Assembly: GCA_030123605.1 (NCBI GenBank)
Contig: CP126123.1
Coordinates: 2,212,001-2,276,000, forward strand
Direction: 5' to 3'
DNA length: 64,000 bases
From: Nitrospira sp.
GTDB taxonomy: Bacteria > Nitrospirota > Nitrospiria > Nitrospirales > Nitrospiraceae
Below the pieces are notes generated by a model. It searched no databases. It saw nothing but the letters and a program-made list of their open reading frames with translations, and was not told where the DNA came from. Shown piece after piece: positions 50,439 through 59,940 of the stretch (position 1 is its first letter; the number at the start of each line of letters is the position of its first letter). The position numbers were made by a program, and so were the translations under genes.

Positions 50439-51396
50439 TCGCGAGCAGCGCCGCCCCCGGCAGGGTGAAGAGCCAGGCAGACAGAATCCGCCTCGTCACG
50501 CCCCACCGGACCGCCGACAGCCGTTTCACCGCTCCCACACCCATCACGGTGGAGGTGATCGTGTGGGTCGTGCTGACCGGCAGCCCGATATGGGCCGTCG
50601 CAAGTAACACCATCGCAGCCCCGGTTTCCGCGGCAAATCCATGGACCGGCTCGAGCTTGACGATCCGCATGCCCAAGGTCCGCACGATCCGCCACCCGCC
50701 CACCGCCGTGCCGAGCCCCATGGCAACGGCGCAGGAGCCGATCACCCACGTCGGCACCTCGGCCGTCGGCAGCACCCCTGCTGAGACGAGCGCCAAGGTG
50801 ATGATTCCCATGGCCTTTTGGGCATCGTTCGCCCCGTGGCTGAATGCCATGAAGCTGGCGGAGACCAGTTGCAACCGTGAAAACAAGCGGAGCGCGAGGG
50901 CGCGCGGCACCCGAAAAAACATCCAGCTCAACACGATCATCAACAGCAGGCCGATCGCGAACCCGAAGAACGGAGACAAGACCATGGCCTCCAACACGGC
51001 TCGCAGTCCGGAAAACTTGACCGCCGCCGTCCCTCCGTGCGTGAGGGCCGCACCGACCAACCCTCCGATGAGTGCATGAGAGGAACTGGTCGGAAGCCCC
51101 AGCAACAGGGTAAAGAGATTCCACACGATCGCGCCGGCCAGGGCCGCCGCCACCACCGTCTGCGTGACCGACTGGGGATCGACGATGCCCGTCCCGACCA
51201 TCTTGGCGACCGCCGTGGACATGAAGGCGCCCGCCACGTTGAGCGCGCCCGCTACCAACACCGCTGTGGAGGGACTCACCACACGGGTCGAGACCACCGT
51301 CGCGATAGCATTGGCGCTGTCATGCCAGCCGTTGGAAAAATCGAAGAGCAGCGCCAGGATGACGACGATCAACAACAGTCCGCTCAGTTCAGCCAT
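50404..51396 (-). CDS. PiT-family inorganic phosphate transporter
   Basis: 330 residues, about ten helices. Both PiT signature repeats are present: FSNGWHDSANAIATVVSTRV near the N-terminus and FSHGANDAQKAMGIITLALV in the second half, with GLPTSSSHALIGGLVGAALT and GLPVSTTHTITSTVMGVGAV. It moves phosphate (often as a metal-phosphate complex) with protons or sodium. The DUF47/PhoU-like gene lies 63 bp upstream in the same direction, a pairing seen in many genomes, and the convergent phoBR pair may control it. Confidence 0.93.
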   Translation of the reverse strand: MAELSGLLLIVVILALLFDFSNGWHDSANAIATVVSTRVVSPSTAVLVAGALNVAGAFMSTAVAKMVGTGIVDPQSVTQTVVAAALAGAIVWNLFTLLLGLPTSSSHALIGGLVGAALTHGGTAAVKFSGLRAVLEAMVLSPFFGFAIGLLLMIVLSWMFFRVPRALALRLFSRLQLVSASFMAFSHGANDAQKAMGIITLALVSAGVLPTAEVPTWVIGSCAVAMGLGTAVGGWRIVRTLGMRIVKLEPVHGFAAETGAAMVLLATAHIGLPVSTTHTITSTVMGVGAVKRLSAVRWGVTRRILSAWLFTLPGAALLATICYLFLSKLT

Positions 51397-51459
51397 GCAT
51401 GCCGGTTCCTACCATCAGAGAGTGATCTGGATTGGTGGCGAGGGAGACGCGAGAACCGC

Positions 51460-52077
51460 TCACGTGTGCTTCAAAGCGATGCGTTCAAGGATATTGGCGA
51501 CATCCTCGCAACGATCGGTTCCCGCTTCGAAATTTTCGTAGATCTCTTTCCATTTAATGACGGTGATCGGATCGGTTTCCTTCTCGAACAACAGCGAGAT
51601 GGCATCGCGGGAGAGGCGGTCGGCTTCATTTTCCAAACTATTGACCCGCACGCTGCATTCAATGACGGCCGGATGCGCCTTACCGAGCAAATCGACCGTA
51701 GCGCCCACTTCCACCGCCGCTTGATAGAGCACATTCGCCAGCTTGACCGCAGATTCCGTGGGAGTCGTCACCTTGTAGAGGACGAAACGATCGGCGATCG
51801 CCTCGACCACGTCCAAAATGTCGTCGAGCGCGCTCGCCAGGTCGTGGATGTCCTCCCGATCGATCGGCGTAATGAAGGTCTGATTCAGTTTTCGCGCAAT
51901 CTCGTGGGTGATGCCGTCCCCGACATGTTCGACCTCCTTGATGCGTTTCGCCTTCTCGACCGGATTCCTGAAGTCCTCCGTCATATCCTTGAGGAGACGG
52001 CTGCCTTCGATCATATTGTGCGCCGCATTCTTGAACAGGTCGAAAAAGGCTTCTTCGCGGGGGATGAGACCGAACAT
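51460..52077 (-). CDS. PhoU-like (DUF47) protein partnered with PiT
   Basis: 205 residues, all helical. MFGLIPREEAFFDLFKNAAH, LKDMTEDFRNPVEKAKRIKE, EVEHVGDGITHEIARKLNQT, ITPIDREDIHDLASALDDIL and VVEAIADRFVLY match the DUF47/TIGR00153 family, whose E-x3-D-x3 repeats bind metals as in PhoU. Such proteins are thought to gate the adjacent PiT transporter. First gene of the pair. Confidence 0.9.
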   Translation of the reverse strand: MFGLIPREEAFFDLFKNAAHNMIEGSRLLKDMTEDFRNPVEKAKRIKEVEHVGDGITHEIARKLNQTFITPIDREDIHDLASALDDILDVVEAIADRFVLYKVTTPTESAVKLANVLYQAAVEVGATVDLLGKAHPAVIECSVRVNSLENEADRLSRDAISLLFEKETDPITVIKWKEIYENFEAGTDRCEDVANILERIALKHT

Positions 52078-52101
52078 ACGATCCTTTCTAGTCGAGAGGG
52101 G

Positions 52102-53094
52102 TTACCACCGCACCAAGCCTGTGGCCCAGGTCAAGCCGCCACCGAACGCGCCCAGCAACAGGAGGTCGCCGGCCGCAAGTCGTCCGGCCCGCACGGCCTG
52201 GTCCAACGCAAGGGGCAGGGAGGCCGAGGAGGTGTTCCCGTAACGCTCGATGACCGAATACAGCGCTTCCTGGGGAAATCCGAGACGGCGCCGCAGCTGC
52301 TCCAGAATTCGTGCATTGGCCTGGTGCATGATCACCTGCTTCACCTCGCCTGCCGTGAGGCTATACTCCTTCAATAACTCGGTCGTCGCCTGCTCCAGCC
52401 GGCGCACTGCCGATCGAAACACCGCAGCGCCTCGCAGACGCAGTCGGTGTTCGTCGGCGCGTATCGTCTCCGCCCGAACAGGGCTTCGTGACCCCCCGGC
52501 CGGAATGGTGATGAGGGCATGGCCGGCACCTTCCGCGTACAGGCGTATCCCGAGTACGCCGGGCGTATTCGGACCGGACTTTTCATCCTTCACGACCAAC
52601 ACGGCGCCGGCTCCGTCACCGAACAGAATGGCTGTTTCCTTGTCCAGAGGATTGAGAGACTGTGACTTCACCTCAGCCGCAATGACCAGGCAGGAACGGA
52701 TCTGTCCGCTTCGGATCATGACGTCGGCCATCGACAATCCATACAAAAACCCCGAGCAGGAAGCCGACAGGTCGAACGCCATAACGGTCTTGGCACCCAA
52801 CAGCCGCTGCACATGGCATGCTGTTGAGGGAAAGGCGCTGTCCGGTGACGTCGTCGAGACCAGAATTGCCTCGACAGAGGTGGAAGCCAACCCAGCCGCC
52901 TCGCAGGCCCGTCGTCCGGCCGCCGCCGCCAAGTCCGAAGAGGCCTGCCCCGGCTCCGCCCAATGCCTGTTGTGAATGCCGGTCAACGCGGTGATCTGAT
53001 CAGGATCCAGCCCGAGCGGCCCTGCCACCTCCCCGTTGCCGACGACCCGGGAGGGAACGAACGAACCGGTTCCAACGATGCGACTGCGCGTCAC
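52102..53094 (-). CDS. fabH: Beta-ketoacyl-ACP synthase III-like protein (FabH family)
   Basis: 330 residues from GTG at 53094, giving the usual start TRSRIVGTGSFVPSRVVGN. The catalytic triad is complete: Cys113 in DLSASCSGFLYG, His257 in VIMHQANARI and Asn287 in YGNTSSASLPLAL. FabH condenses acyl-CoA with malonyl-ACP to begin fatty acid synthesis. No other fab genes are adjacent, so a specialised KAS III (e.g. for a secondary lipid) is also possible. It is divergent from bamD. Confidence 0.88.
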   Translation of the reverse strand: MTRSRIVGTGSFVPSRVVGNGEVAGPLGLDPDQITALTGIHNRHWAEPGQASSDLAAAAGRRACEAAGLASTSVEAILVSTTSPDSAFPSTACHVQRLLGAKTVMAFDLSASCSGFLYGLSMADVMIRSGQIRSCLVIAAEVKSQSLNPLDKETAILFGDGAGAVLVVKDEKSGPNTPGVLGIRLYAEGAGHALITIPAGGSRSPVRAETIRADEHRLRLRGAAVFRSAVRRLEQATTELLKEYSLTAGEVKQVIMHQANARILEQLRRRLGFPQEALYSVIERYGNTSSASLPLALDQAVRAGRLAAGDLLLLGAFGGGLTWATGLVRW

Positions 53095-53292
53095 GGGGTC
53101 CCTACTGAAGCCTTGTTGTGATTCGCCTGCGGCGACCTGTCGCCTCACCTTGCGAGGTGCGGCGCGATTATAGGACCCAGGCCCCGGAGGGTCAACCACC
53201 AGATGCTGAATTCGTTGCTTTTCATGCTTCGATCTGCTAGAGAAATTCTGCAGTTACGATTCACTTTCCATCTTCAAATCGGGAGTCGTCGG

Positions 53293-54213
53293 ATGCGGAT
53301 GCATTCCAGGGGTTTGTGTATCTGTCTCAGTGCACTGGTGAGCTTGCTTTGGCTTGCAGGCGGTTGCTCGAGCAAACCGAAATCCACCGCTCAAGGCAAA
53401 CCCATCAGCGGCACCGACGAACAGATCTTCCTCGGCGACACCATCGAAAAGAACTACGACCCCAATGTGATCATGAAGCGCGGCGAAGCATTCTTCGACA
53501 AGGAAGAGTTTGCGGAGGCTATCGTCGAGTACCAGCACTTCCTTGAACTGCATCGGTCACATCAGCTCGCGGTCTACGCACAGTTTCGACTGGCGGAGAG
53601 CCACCTGCGGATGGCCAAGTCCATTGATCGGGACCCGGAACCGATCCAAAAGGCCATCGCGGCTTTTGAAAAATTGCGGAAAGAATTCCCCGGCAGCAAG
53701 TACGAAGCCCAGGCCCTCCAGCGGTTGGAGGATTGCCACGATTGGCTGGCGCAGACCCATCTGTTCGTCGGACAGTTTTATTATCGACGTTCATCGTATC
53801 TTGCGGCAGCCCATCGATTCGATCGCATCATGAAAGAGTATCCGGATAAGAAGGTTGCGCCGGAAGCCTTGTACTACCTGGCCTTGACCTACCAAGAACT
53901 CGGCGCCGACGATTGGGCGACGGAAAAACTGAAATTGCTGGCGGAAAAATATCCGAATAGCGACGTCGCGAGCAGCGGCCGTCGCTTGCTGGCCAAGTTG
54001 GAAAAGAAACCCTCTTCGGCTCCACCCGCGACAGTAGCCAAAGCGGAAGAGCCAGCGCCCCAGGCCCAACCAGCCGCCGATTTGCTGGCCGCCGTCGCGC
54101 CGCCGGCCGGTTTCAAAGCAGCCTCCCCACCAAACATTCCAAGCCTACAGAGTTCGACAGGCTTGTCCCTTCGCCAACCGTTCGTCTCCTGCCGGCTCGG
54201 CGCCTGGTGCTGA
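53293..54213 (+). CDS. bamD: BamD-like outer-membrane lipoprotein (TPR)
   Basis: 306 residues from ATG at 53293. Lipoprotein signal with lipobox LAGGC (Cys about residue 24). TPR-like helices follow: IMKRGEAFFDKEEFAEAIVE, YQHFLELHRSHQLAVYAQFR, AIAAFEKLRKEFPGSKYEAQ, YYRRSSYLAAAHRFDRIMKE and ALYYLALTYQELGADDWATE. BamD is the essential partner of BamA in folding barrels into the outer membrane. The C-terminal 70 residues are Pro/Ala-rich and unlike E. coli BamD. A plain YfiO/YbgF-like TPR lipoprotein is the alternative. Confidence 0.85.
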   Translation: MRMHSRGLCICLSALVSLLWLAGGCSSKPKSTAQGKPISGTDEQIFLGDTIEKNYDPNVIMKRGEAFFDKEEFAEAIVEYQHFLELHRSHQLAVYAQFRLAESHLRMAKSIDRDPEPIQKAIAAFEKLRKEFPGSKYEAQALQRLEDCHDWLAQTHLFVGQFYYRRSSYLAAAHRFDRIMKEYPDKKVAPEALYYLALTYQELGADDWATEKLKLLAEKYPNSDVASSGRRLLAKLEKKPSSAPPATVAKAEEPAPQAQPAADLLAAVAPPAGFKAASPPNIPSLQSSTGLSLRQPFVSCRLGAWC

Positions 54214-54243
54214 CGAGGATCGACGCGTCCACAATCGACCTCC

Positions 54244-55452
54244 TTACCGGAGGTATAACGCTTCGAGCAGCAGATCGTTGACCGACGTCTTGAGGCGTGT
54301 CTTGGTCTCGGCCAGAAATCGTTCGGCAGTGATCCGACCCTGCAGCACTTCAAAGTAGGACCGGACCACATCCTGATAACGGCGGAGTAGCTTAAAACCC
54401 AGGCGGGGAAAGGCATAGATCACCCTGGCAATGCGGGCGGTGACCCGGAAATCCGGCAGGATGTCCCGATCCAGCGCCGCCTGGTATTCCGCCAACGACA
54501 GCCGATGGTCGTGGGCGTTGGCGAGAATCGCACGGGCAGCCAGTTGTCCCGAGCGGATCGCGTAATAAATGCCTTCACCGAACAGCGGATCGACCAAATG
54601 GCCCGCATCCCCGACCAGGCACGCACGACCGTTGACGAATTGACCGTCCTTCCGCTCACCCTGTCCATCCTCGCCTTCCGAAAAGGCAGGGATCGGATGC
54701 CCCACAGGACGAGGCACGGCCAATCCGGTCAGCCCTCGGGCTCCGCGTACGAAGCGGTCGAACGTCTCCCGCAGCCCGGTGGACTTGCGACGAAACTCTC
54801 CGACCCCCACGGACAGGCGCCCCTGTTTAGGGAAGATCCACCCATATCCATGGCTGGCGGCACCGACATCCACAAGAATCGTCGTAGGGCTGGGAAAGTG
54901 CCGGTCGTCTCCGATGAAAACCTCGCTCTCCAAGGCCGGCGCGCGATACAGGGAACGTTTGGGGAAGAGGTGCCGCGCCACCACACTATTGGCTCCGTCT
55001 GCACCGATGACGATCTTCGCACGATATCGGCCCTGTTCGGTCGCAACCTCTACGCCGTCCGACCCTTGACGGACACCGACCACCCCTTCGCCGTTGCGGA
55101 TCTCGCTCCCGGCACAAACCGCCTGCCGGACAAGATAATGGTCGAAGCGATCCCGCATGACCATATAGGCGATGGGTTGCGCCGATTCGATGAGTAGGGG
55201 ATCTTGCCCGCAATAGACGAACTGGACCCCGTTCACCCTATGCTCGACGACCGAATGAAACTCCGGTTCCAAGAGCTGGTCGACGCGGGCCGACAGCCCC
55301 CCGCCGCAGACCTTATAGCGTGGATGCGCTTCCTTATCGAGCCCGAGCACGGCCAAGCCACCCCGGCTGAGTGTGGCCGCGGCGGTCGCCCCGGCCGGCC
55401 CCATTCCGACGATCACCACATCGTAGGTTGTGTGTGTCGACCCGAGATGCAT
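54244..55452 (-). CDS. Geranylgeranyl reductase family FAD-dependent oxidoreductase
   Basis: 402 residues. N-terminal FAD site VVIVGMGPAGATAAATLSRG, then KVCGGGLSARVDQLLE (the PxxxxCGG-like motif of the family), VIGADGANSVVARHLF and the second FAD site CLVGDAGHLVDPLFGEGIYY. Family members reduce isoprenoid double bonds in chlorophyll tails, archaeal lipids or quinone side chains. In this non-photosynthetic context a menaquinone or other prenyl lipid is a possible substrate. It stands alone between bamD (convergent) and the ccdA operon. Confidence 0.87.
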   Translation of the reverse strand: MHLGSTHTTYDVVIVGMGPAGATAAATLSRGGLAVLGLDKEAHPRYKVCGGGLSARVDQLLEPEFHSVVEHRVNGVQFVYCGQDPLLIESAQPIAYMVMRDRFDHYLVRQAVCAGSEIRNGEGVVGVRQGSDGVEVATEQGRYRAKIVIGADGANSVVARHLFPKRSLYRAPALESEVFIGDDRHFPSPTTILVDVGAASHGYGWIFPKQGRLSVGVGEFRRKSTGLRETFDRFVRGARGLTGLAVPRPVGHPIPAFSEGEDGQGERKDGQFVNGRACLVGDAGHLVDPLFGEGIYYAIRSGQLAARAILANAHDHRLSLAEYQAALDRDILPDFRVTARIARVIYAFPRLGFKLLRRYQDVVRSYFEVLQGRITAERFLAETKTRLKTSVNDLLLEALYLR

Positions 55453-55570
55453 GGTCTGTCTACCAATTTTGAAGCCTACGTCTTCCGGACGGTCGAGGCC
55501 AGAGGGGAGAGATCGACGAGCTGCGGGTATTCAGAAAAATACCTGCGAGAGAGGAGGAAGCATGTCCGAG

Positions 55571-56317
55571 TTATTGCCCCAGATACCAACCGATCCCGTA
55601 CCGTTCAAGAAAACTTGTGATCATGGTCAGCGAATTCGCATAGATCATGACGCCCACCAGGATGAGCAGCACTCCGCTCACGGTTGATACACCCCAGAGA
55701 TAGGCACGCACTTCCTTGAAGTAGCTGAGGAACCGATCCACGCCCAGCGCCGTCAAGAACAACGGCAGGGCCAACCCCAACGAATAGAACGTGAGCAGGA
55801 CCACTCCGCTGAGTAATGATTCGGTGGTGCTGGCATAGAGCAGGATCGTCCCCAAGACCGGTCCGACACAAGGAGTCCAGCCGGCTGCGAACGCAATGCC
55901 GATCAAGAAGGACCCCAGAAACCCTGCAGGCCGGTTCCGAAACTGGTACCGATGCTCCATTTTGAGGAAATTCAGATTCAAGATGCCGAGCAAATACAGG
56001 CCGAACAGGATCACCACGATCCCGCCGATCCGCCGCACATGTTCCTGATAGGTGATCAAGGCTTGGCCCAACAGGCTGGCCGAAGCCCCGAAGGCGACGA
56101 AGACCGTCGAGAACCCGGCGATAAACAGCAGCGAGTTCAAGATGATGGCCTTCCGGAACCGGCTTCGCTCCGAAACATCGGTCAGCTGTTCGACCGAGAG
56201 CCCGGTGATGTAGGAAATGTAGGACGGGACCAACGGCAACACACAGGGAGACACGAAGGACAACAGTCCTGCGGAAAAGGCCGCTACCAATGAAATCGAC
56301 TGCACCGATTCGGTCAT
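55571..56317 (-). CDS. ccdA: CcdA-type cytochrome c biogenesis membrane protein
   Basis: 248 residues, six helices, with the two conserved redox cysteine motifs SFVSPCVLPLVPSYISYI and AGWTPCVGPVLGTILLYAS. CcdA passes electrons from cytoplasmic thioredoxin to periplasmic thioredoxin-like proteins such as ResA/TlpA, keeping apocytochrome CXXCH cysteines reduced. It is the last gene of the resB-ccsB-tlpA-tlpA-ccdA operon, starting 2 bp after the second tlpA stop. Confidence 0.94.
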   Translation of the reverse strand: MTESVQSISLVAAFSAGLLSFVSPCVLPLVPSYISYITGLSVEQLTDVSERSRFRKAIILNSLLFIAGFSTVFVAFGASASLLGQALITYQEHVRRIGGIVVILFGLYLLGILNLNFLKMEHRYQFRNRPAGFLGSFLIGIAFAAGWTPCVGPVLGTILLYASTTESLLSGVVLLTFYSLGLALPLFLTALGVDRFLSYFKEVRAYLWGVSTVSGVLLILVGVMIYANSLTMITSFLERYGIGWYLGQ

Positions 56318-56319
56318 GG

Positions 56320-56886
56320 TCAGGACCCCTGCAAGAGCGATTCGACCAGTCGTTTCCCCTCAGGCGTATTCCAATCGCGAGCCCCGGGAATCCGGTTGCG
56401 AATGATCCCGTTGCGATCGATGAGAAACGTCATCGGAAGTGTACGTGCGCCATATCGGAGGCCAACGCGAAAATCGGCGTCATGGAGCACGGGAAAGGTA
56501 AAGCCGGTCTCCTGCTGGAACGGACGGGTGACGGCCGCGCCTTGGGCATCGGTCGAGACGGCCAGGATCTCAAACTCCTTACGGCTGAACGACCGATAGA
56601 GTCGTTCCATTGCAGGCATCTCAATTTTGCACGGGCCGCACCAGGTCGCCCAAAAATTCAGCAGGACCACCTTCCCACGAAACTGATCGAGCGTGATGTT
56701 GAACCCCTCGGAGTCTTTGAGCAGGAAGTTCGGCGCTTCCTCGTTGACCTGAGGAACTCGCTCGACAACGGCGAGCGGAGAGGGTATCCGCAGGGAATCG
56801 CCTCCGTGGGCATCGACAACGGCGAGCGCCCCGAACATCATGGCGGCACCGATCATGAAGAAGAACGACCAGCGGTCCATCGCCAC
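56320..56886 (-). CDS. TlpA/ResA-like periplasmic thioredoxin (second copy)
   Basis: 188 residues from GTG at 56886 (ATG at 56880 is an alternative). One N-terminal signal or anchor, then NFLLKDSEGFNITLDQFRGK, active site NFWATWCGPCKIEMPAMERL with CGPC, and FTFPVLHDADFRVGLRYGAR, TLPMTFLIDRNGII. It likely receives electrons from CcdA. It sits 2 bp after the first tlpA. CGPC, rather than the CKPC of its neighbour, suggests a different redox partner or potential. Confidence 0.9.
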   Translation of the reverse strand: MAMDRWSFFFMIGAAMMFGALAVVDAHGGDSLRIPSPLAVVERVPQVNEEAPNFLLKDSEGFNITLDQFRGKVVLLNFWATWCGPCKIEMPAMERLYRSFSRKEFEILAVSTDAQGAAVTRPFQQETGFTFPVLHDADFRVGLRYGARTLPMTFLIDRNGIIRNRIPGARDWNTPEGKRLVESLLQGS

Positions 56887-56888
56887 AC

Positions 56889-57512
56889 TTACAGCGCCGG
56901 AACATCCTGTGGTGAGGATGCGCGCGCGGCCTTTTCGCTCGATTTCAAGAGTTGGGTCAGCACCTTGAGGTTATCCAGCCTGGTCCAATCACGAGGTCCG
57001 ATCACCTTTTCTCGGAGAATGCCTTGCTGATCGATGATGTAGGTTTCGGGAACCCCCATCAACTTGTAGCGCTTGTCCGTCTGGCCCCAGGAATCGACCA
57101 ACACGGGAAAGGTGAGGTTGAGCCCCTTGACGAACGGCGGAATTTCTTTCTTGGTGGTGACCCGATCGATGCTGACCGCGAGGATCACCAACCCATCCTT
57201 TTCGAAATTCTTGTACAGGACCTCCATCGACGGCATTTCCTCACGGCAAGGCTTGCACCAGGTCGCCCAGAAATTCAAAAAGACGACCTTGCCGCGGTAG
57301 TCGGACAACCGCAGCTGTTTATCGTTCAAATCCGGCAACTGAAAATCCGGCGCCTCTTTTCCCACGATCAGCGGCTCGTACTTCGAACTCTGCAACCAGA
57401 CGACGAGAAACATCACCCCGAGAATGGCGGCGGCGGCAAGCACGACGATCGTTCGAGACGGACCGGTGCGTGCGACGGTGCCAACGGAACTCTGTATCGA
57501 TTGATCAGCCAT
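56889..57512 (-). CDS. resA: TlpA/ResA-like membrane-anchored thioredoxin
   Basis: 207 residues. An N-terminal anchor (IVVLAAAAILGVMFLVVWLQ), then APDFQLPDLNDKQLRLSDYR, active site NFWATWCKPCREEMPSMEVL with CKPC, and LTFPVLVDSWGQTDKRYKLM, GVPETYIIDQQGIL. It should reduce apocytochrome c for heme attachment by ResB/CcsB. Start 3 bp after the ccsB stop. The ResA name is by analogy. Confidence 0.9.
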   Translation of the reverse strand: MADQSIQSSVGTVARTGPSRTIVVLAAAAILGVMFLVVWLQSSKYEPLIVGKEAPDFQLPDLNDKQLRLSDYRGKVVFLNFWATWCKPCREEMPSMEVLYKNFEKDGLVILAVSIDRVTTKKEIPPFVKGLNLTFPVLVDSWGQTDKRYKLMGVPETYIIDQQGILREKVIGPRDWTRLDNLKVLTQLLKSSEKAARASSPQDVPAL

Positions 57513-57515
57513 CGG

Positions 57516-58430
57516 CTAGGCGTACGCGTGCAACCCGGAAAGCAGAAAATTCACTCCCCAGAAACAGAAAATCACCATGAGAAACCCAAAGATCGCGTAG
57601 ATCGCCGCCTTGTGCCCCTCCCATCCCCGGGTCATGCGGGCATGGATGTAGGCGCCGTAGATCAACCACACGATCAACGACCAGGTTTCTTTCGGATCCC
57701 AACTCCAGTAGCCACCCCACGCATAGTTGGCCCACATCGCGCCGAGAATGATCCCGAAGGCCAGCAGTGGAAAACCCAACATGATCGCCTTATACCCGAG
57801 TTCATCGATGGTCTCGAGATCCGGAAAGGCGGCATAAAACCGGGACTGGCTTCCACGATTCACCGCCCGCTCTTTGAACAGGTACATCAGCCCGAGTCCT
57901 CCCGCCATGGCAAAGGCGGCGTAGCTGGTCAAGGTGACCGACACATGGATGTAAATCCAATAGCTGTTCAAGGCCGGTACGAGCGGCTCGGCGGTCTGGT
58001 ATCGATAGGGCAGGAGTGATGCCGCTCCCATGGCGATAAACCCGATGCCGACCACGAAGGCCCCCACGGCCTTGATCCTGTACCGGAATTCCAGGAGCAC
58101 GTACCCCAAGATAATCGCCCAGGACACGTAAGCCATCGCTTCGAACTGGTTCGACCAGGGCGCAAAGGTACCGGAATGCTGCATGCGCTCGAATGCGCGT
58201 GTCGTCAAGGCCAGGGTGTTCAGCACCCACCCGAAGACGGTGACCAGCGTGGCGACCTGCCCCAATTGGGTGGCCCAGGCGCCGTCGCGTTCTTCTATGT
58301 CGTCGATCGGATGGCCGGCGGCAGCCAGCTGCATGGCCGGACGTTTGGCAAACAGATAGGCCACATACAATCCCAACGCAGCCAAGTACAGCCAGAACGT
58401 CATATCGAAGAGAAACAGTGATCGCATCAT
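57516..58430 (-). CDS. ccsB: Cytochrome c biogenesis protein CcsB/ResC (heme export, CcsA-type)
   Basis: 304 residues, eight helices. The heme-handling tryptophan-rich WWD loop GVATGVGIRKK is not in this frame; the true frame reads WGGYWSWDPKETWSLIVWLI, followed by YGAYIHARMTRGWEG. Conserved His residues flank it. With ResB it forms the System II synthase that exports heme and attaches it to cytochromes c. It follows resB by 73 bp. Confidence 0.92.
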   Translation of the reverse strand: MMRSLFLFDMTFWLYLAALGLYVAYLFAKRPAMQLAAAGHPIDDIEERDGAWATQLGQVATLVTVFGWVLNTLALTTRAFERMQHSGTFAPWSNQFEAMAYVSWAIILGYVLLEFRYRIKAVGAFVVGIGFIAMGAASLLPYRYQTAEPLVPALNSYWIYIHVSVTLTSYAAFAMAGGLGLMYLFKERAVNRGSQSRFYAAFPDLETIDELGYKAIMLGFPLLAFGIILGAMWANYAWGGYWSWDPKETWSLIVWLIYGAYIHARMTRGWEGHKAAIYAIFGFLMVIFCFWGVNFLLSGLHAYA

Positions 58431-58503
58431 ACGGGCCTCCGTCTATCGTAGATTGCGGCGCCGACCGGATAAAACGTTTCCCACGGCCGTACCGCGTCCG
58501 TCT

Positions 58504-59940
58504 TTAAGATGAGGGCTTCGACAGGATCTTCTCCGTCAGTTTCTTGAATTCTTTTTGGAAGTCGATCTGACTCTTGTGTGTCGTCCCGCCCATATGGAGG
58601 GTGACGCCGGATTCGTTCGGAACGATCTTCGCCCATAACCGGCGATGGTAAATCAGAGACGACAGCGTCATCCCCACCACCAACATCGTACACCCGATCC
58701 ACACCATAGTGATGCCGGGATTTCTGGCAATCTGCAGACCGGTGAATTTCTTCGGCTGGTATCCGATAAATTCGAACTGGTATGCGGAATCCTTAATCTC
58801 GAACAGATCCGGGTAATGATAAAACACCCAGGGGGTGGACTGCACGCGGCTCCGTTCATCGACCGCCAGCCTGATCGCCGGATTGGCGTGTTCGGCGGTC
58901 TTGGAAAAGACTTTTTTCTCGGTTGAATTGAATGCGAAGTCGGCCACAAAATCGGTCATCTTCATCTTCAAGGGAAGGCCCTCGACGGCTTTCTCTTTGT
59001 TCCACTCCAGGTCGACCGTGGCGACGATTTTATCGCTGGCTTTCTCCTTGATGTTGATCCGCGCTGCTTCGATCTGATCCCAGGCATCGCCGTAACTGGA
59101 CTGGTAGAACCAGATCCCCTTGTAGACCAACGGATCATTGACCGTAATCGTCTTGGTCGTGGTCGGCGTCCCCTGATCGATCACGGTCAAGGTGCTGTTG
59201 TAGGATTTGACCGATCCATTTTCATGGTAGTCGATCCAGAATTTGTCCACCCGGAGATCAAAGTTTCCCCGCGGGATGTGGTAGGTCTGCCCCTCTAGGC
59301 AGACACCGAACTCCTGAAATCCGTAGTAACTGCCCAGCAGGCCGCCCAGTACGATGACCGTCGCGCTGAGGTGGGCGACGTGGGCCCCGACTCGACCCAT
59401 GATTCCTTTTGTCGCATAGATCGTGACCTCGCCGGGGTCGCTTTTTGTCAGGACACGATAGCCCTTCTCGGCAAACAGCCTCACCAACTGTTCCGCCGCC
59501 GATTCTTTCGACTGATTGAGCGACAGGGTCGTCTGCTGCTTCATACCCTGGATGAAGGCCAGCGACACGCTGACTTTGTCCTGACGCATGGACCGCCATA
59601 CGCCGGGGAATCGTTTATAAAAACAGGTGAGAGAATTCACACAGAGGAGTCCCAGCAGACTCGTGAACCACCAGGTATGGTAGACGTCGGTGAAACCGAG
59701 GCGAAGGAACCAGCGGTACGCGTCTTCCCCATACTCCTGCACATAGGTTTCCGCCCGTTCGCCCTGCTGGATGACCGTGCCGATCGTCGCGGTCATGGCG
59801 AGCACGATGAACAGGAACATCGCCAATTTGATCGAGGCGAAGAATTCCACCACCTCTCGTGAAAACTCCTCCCAGCCCAATCCGGACGTGGAAGGACCGG
59901 TGGTGCTCGGATCGGACACTGCGCCTGGTTTACCGTTCAT
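58504..59940 (-). CDS. resB: Cytochrome c biogenesis protein ResB
   Basis: 478 residues. SIKLAMFLFIVLAMTATIGT begins the first helix, then TDVYHTWWFTSLLGLLCVNS and the periplasmic domain (FRGT-like FWIDYHENGSVKSYNS, PLVYKGIWFYQSSYGD) and a last helix GITMVWIGCTMLVVGMTLSS. ResB and CcsB form the heme lyase of System II, the type found in Gram-positives, cyanobacteria and several deep-branching Gram-negatives. First gene of the operon. Confidence 0.93.
   Translation of the reverse strand: MNGKPGAVSDPSTTGPSTSGLGWEEFSREVVEFFASIKLAMFLFIVLAMTATIGTVIQQGERAETYVQEYGEDAYRWFLRLGFTDVYHTWWFTSLLGLLCVNSLTCFYKRFPGVWRSMRQDKVSVSLAFIQGMKQQTTLSLNQSKESAAEQLVRLFAEKGYRVLTKSDPGEVTIYATKGIMGRVGAHVAHLSATVIVLGGLLGSYYGFQEFGVCLEGQTYHIPRGNFDLRVDKFWIDYHENGSVKSYNSTLTVIDQGTPTTTKTITVNDPLVYKGIWFYQSSYGDAWDQIEAARINIKEKASDKIVATVDLEWNKEKAVEGLPLKMKMTDFVADFAFNSTEKKVFSKTAEHANPAIRLAVDERSRVQSTPWVFYHYPDLFEIKDSAYQFEFIGYQPKKFTGLQIARNPGITMVWIGCTMLVVGMTLSSLIYHRRLWAKIVPNESGVTLHMGGTTHKSQIDFQKEFKKLTEKILSKPSS

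Noticed and set aside
51037..52377. 446-codon open frame on the plus strand
   Set aside because: Covers two minus-strand genes and their gap; no coherent domain.
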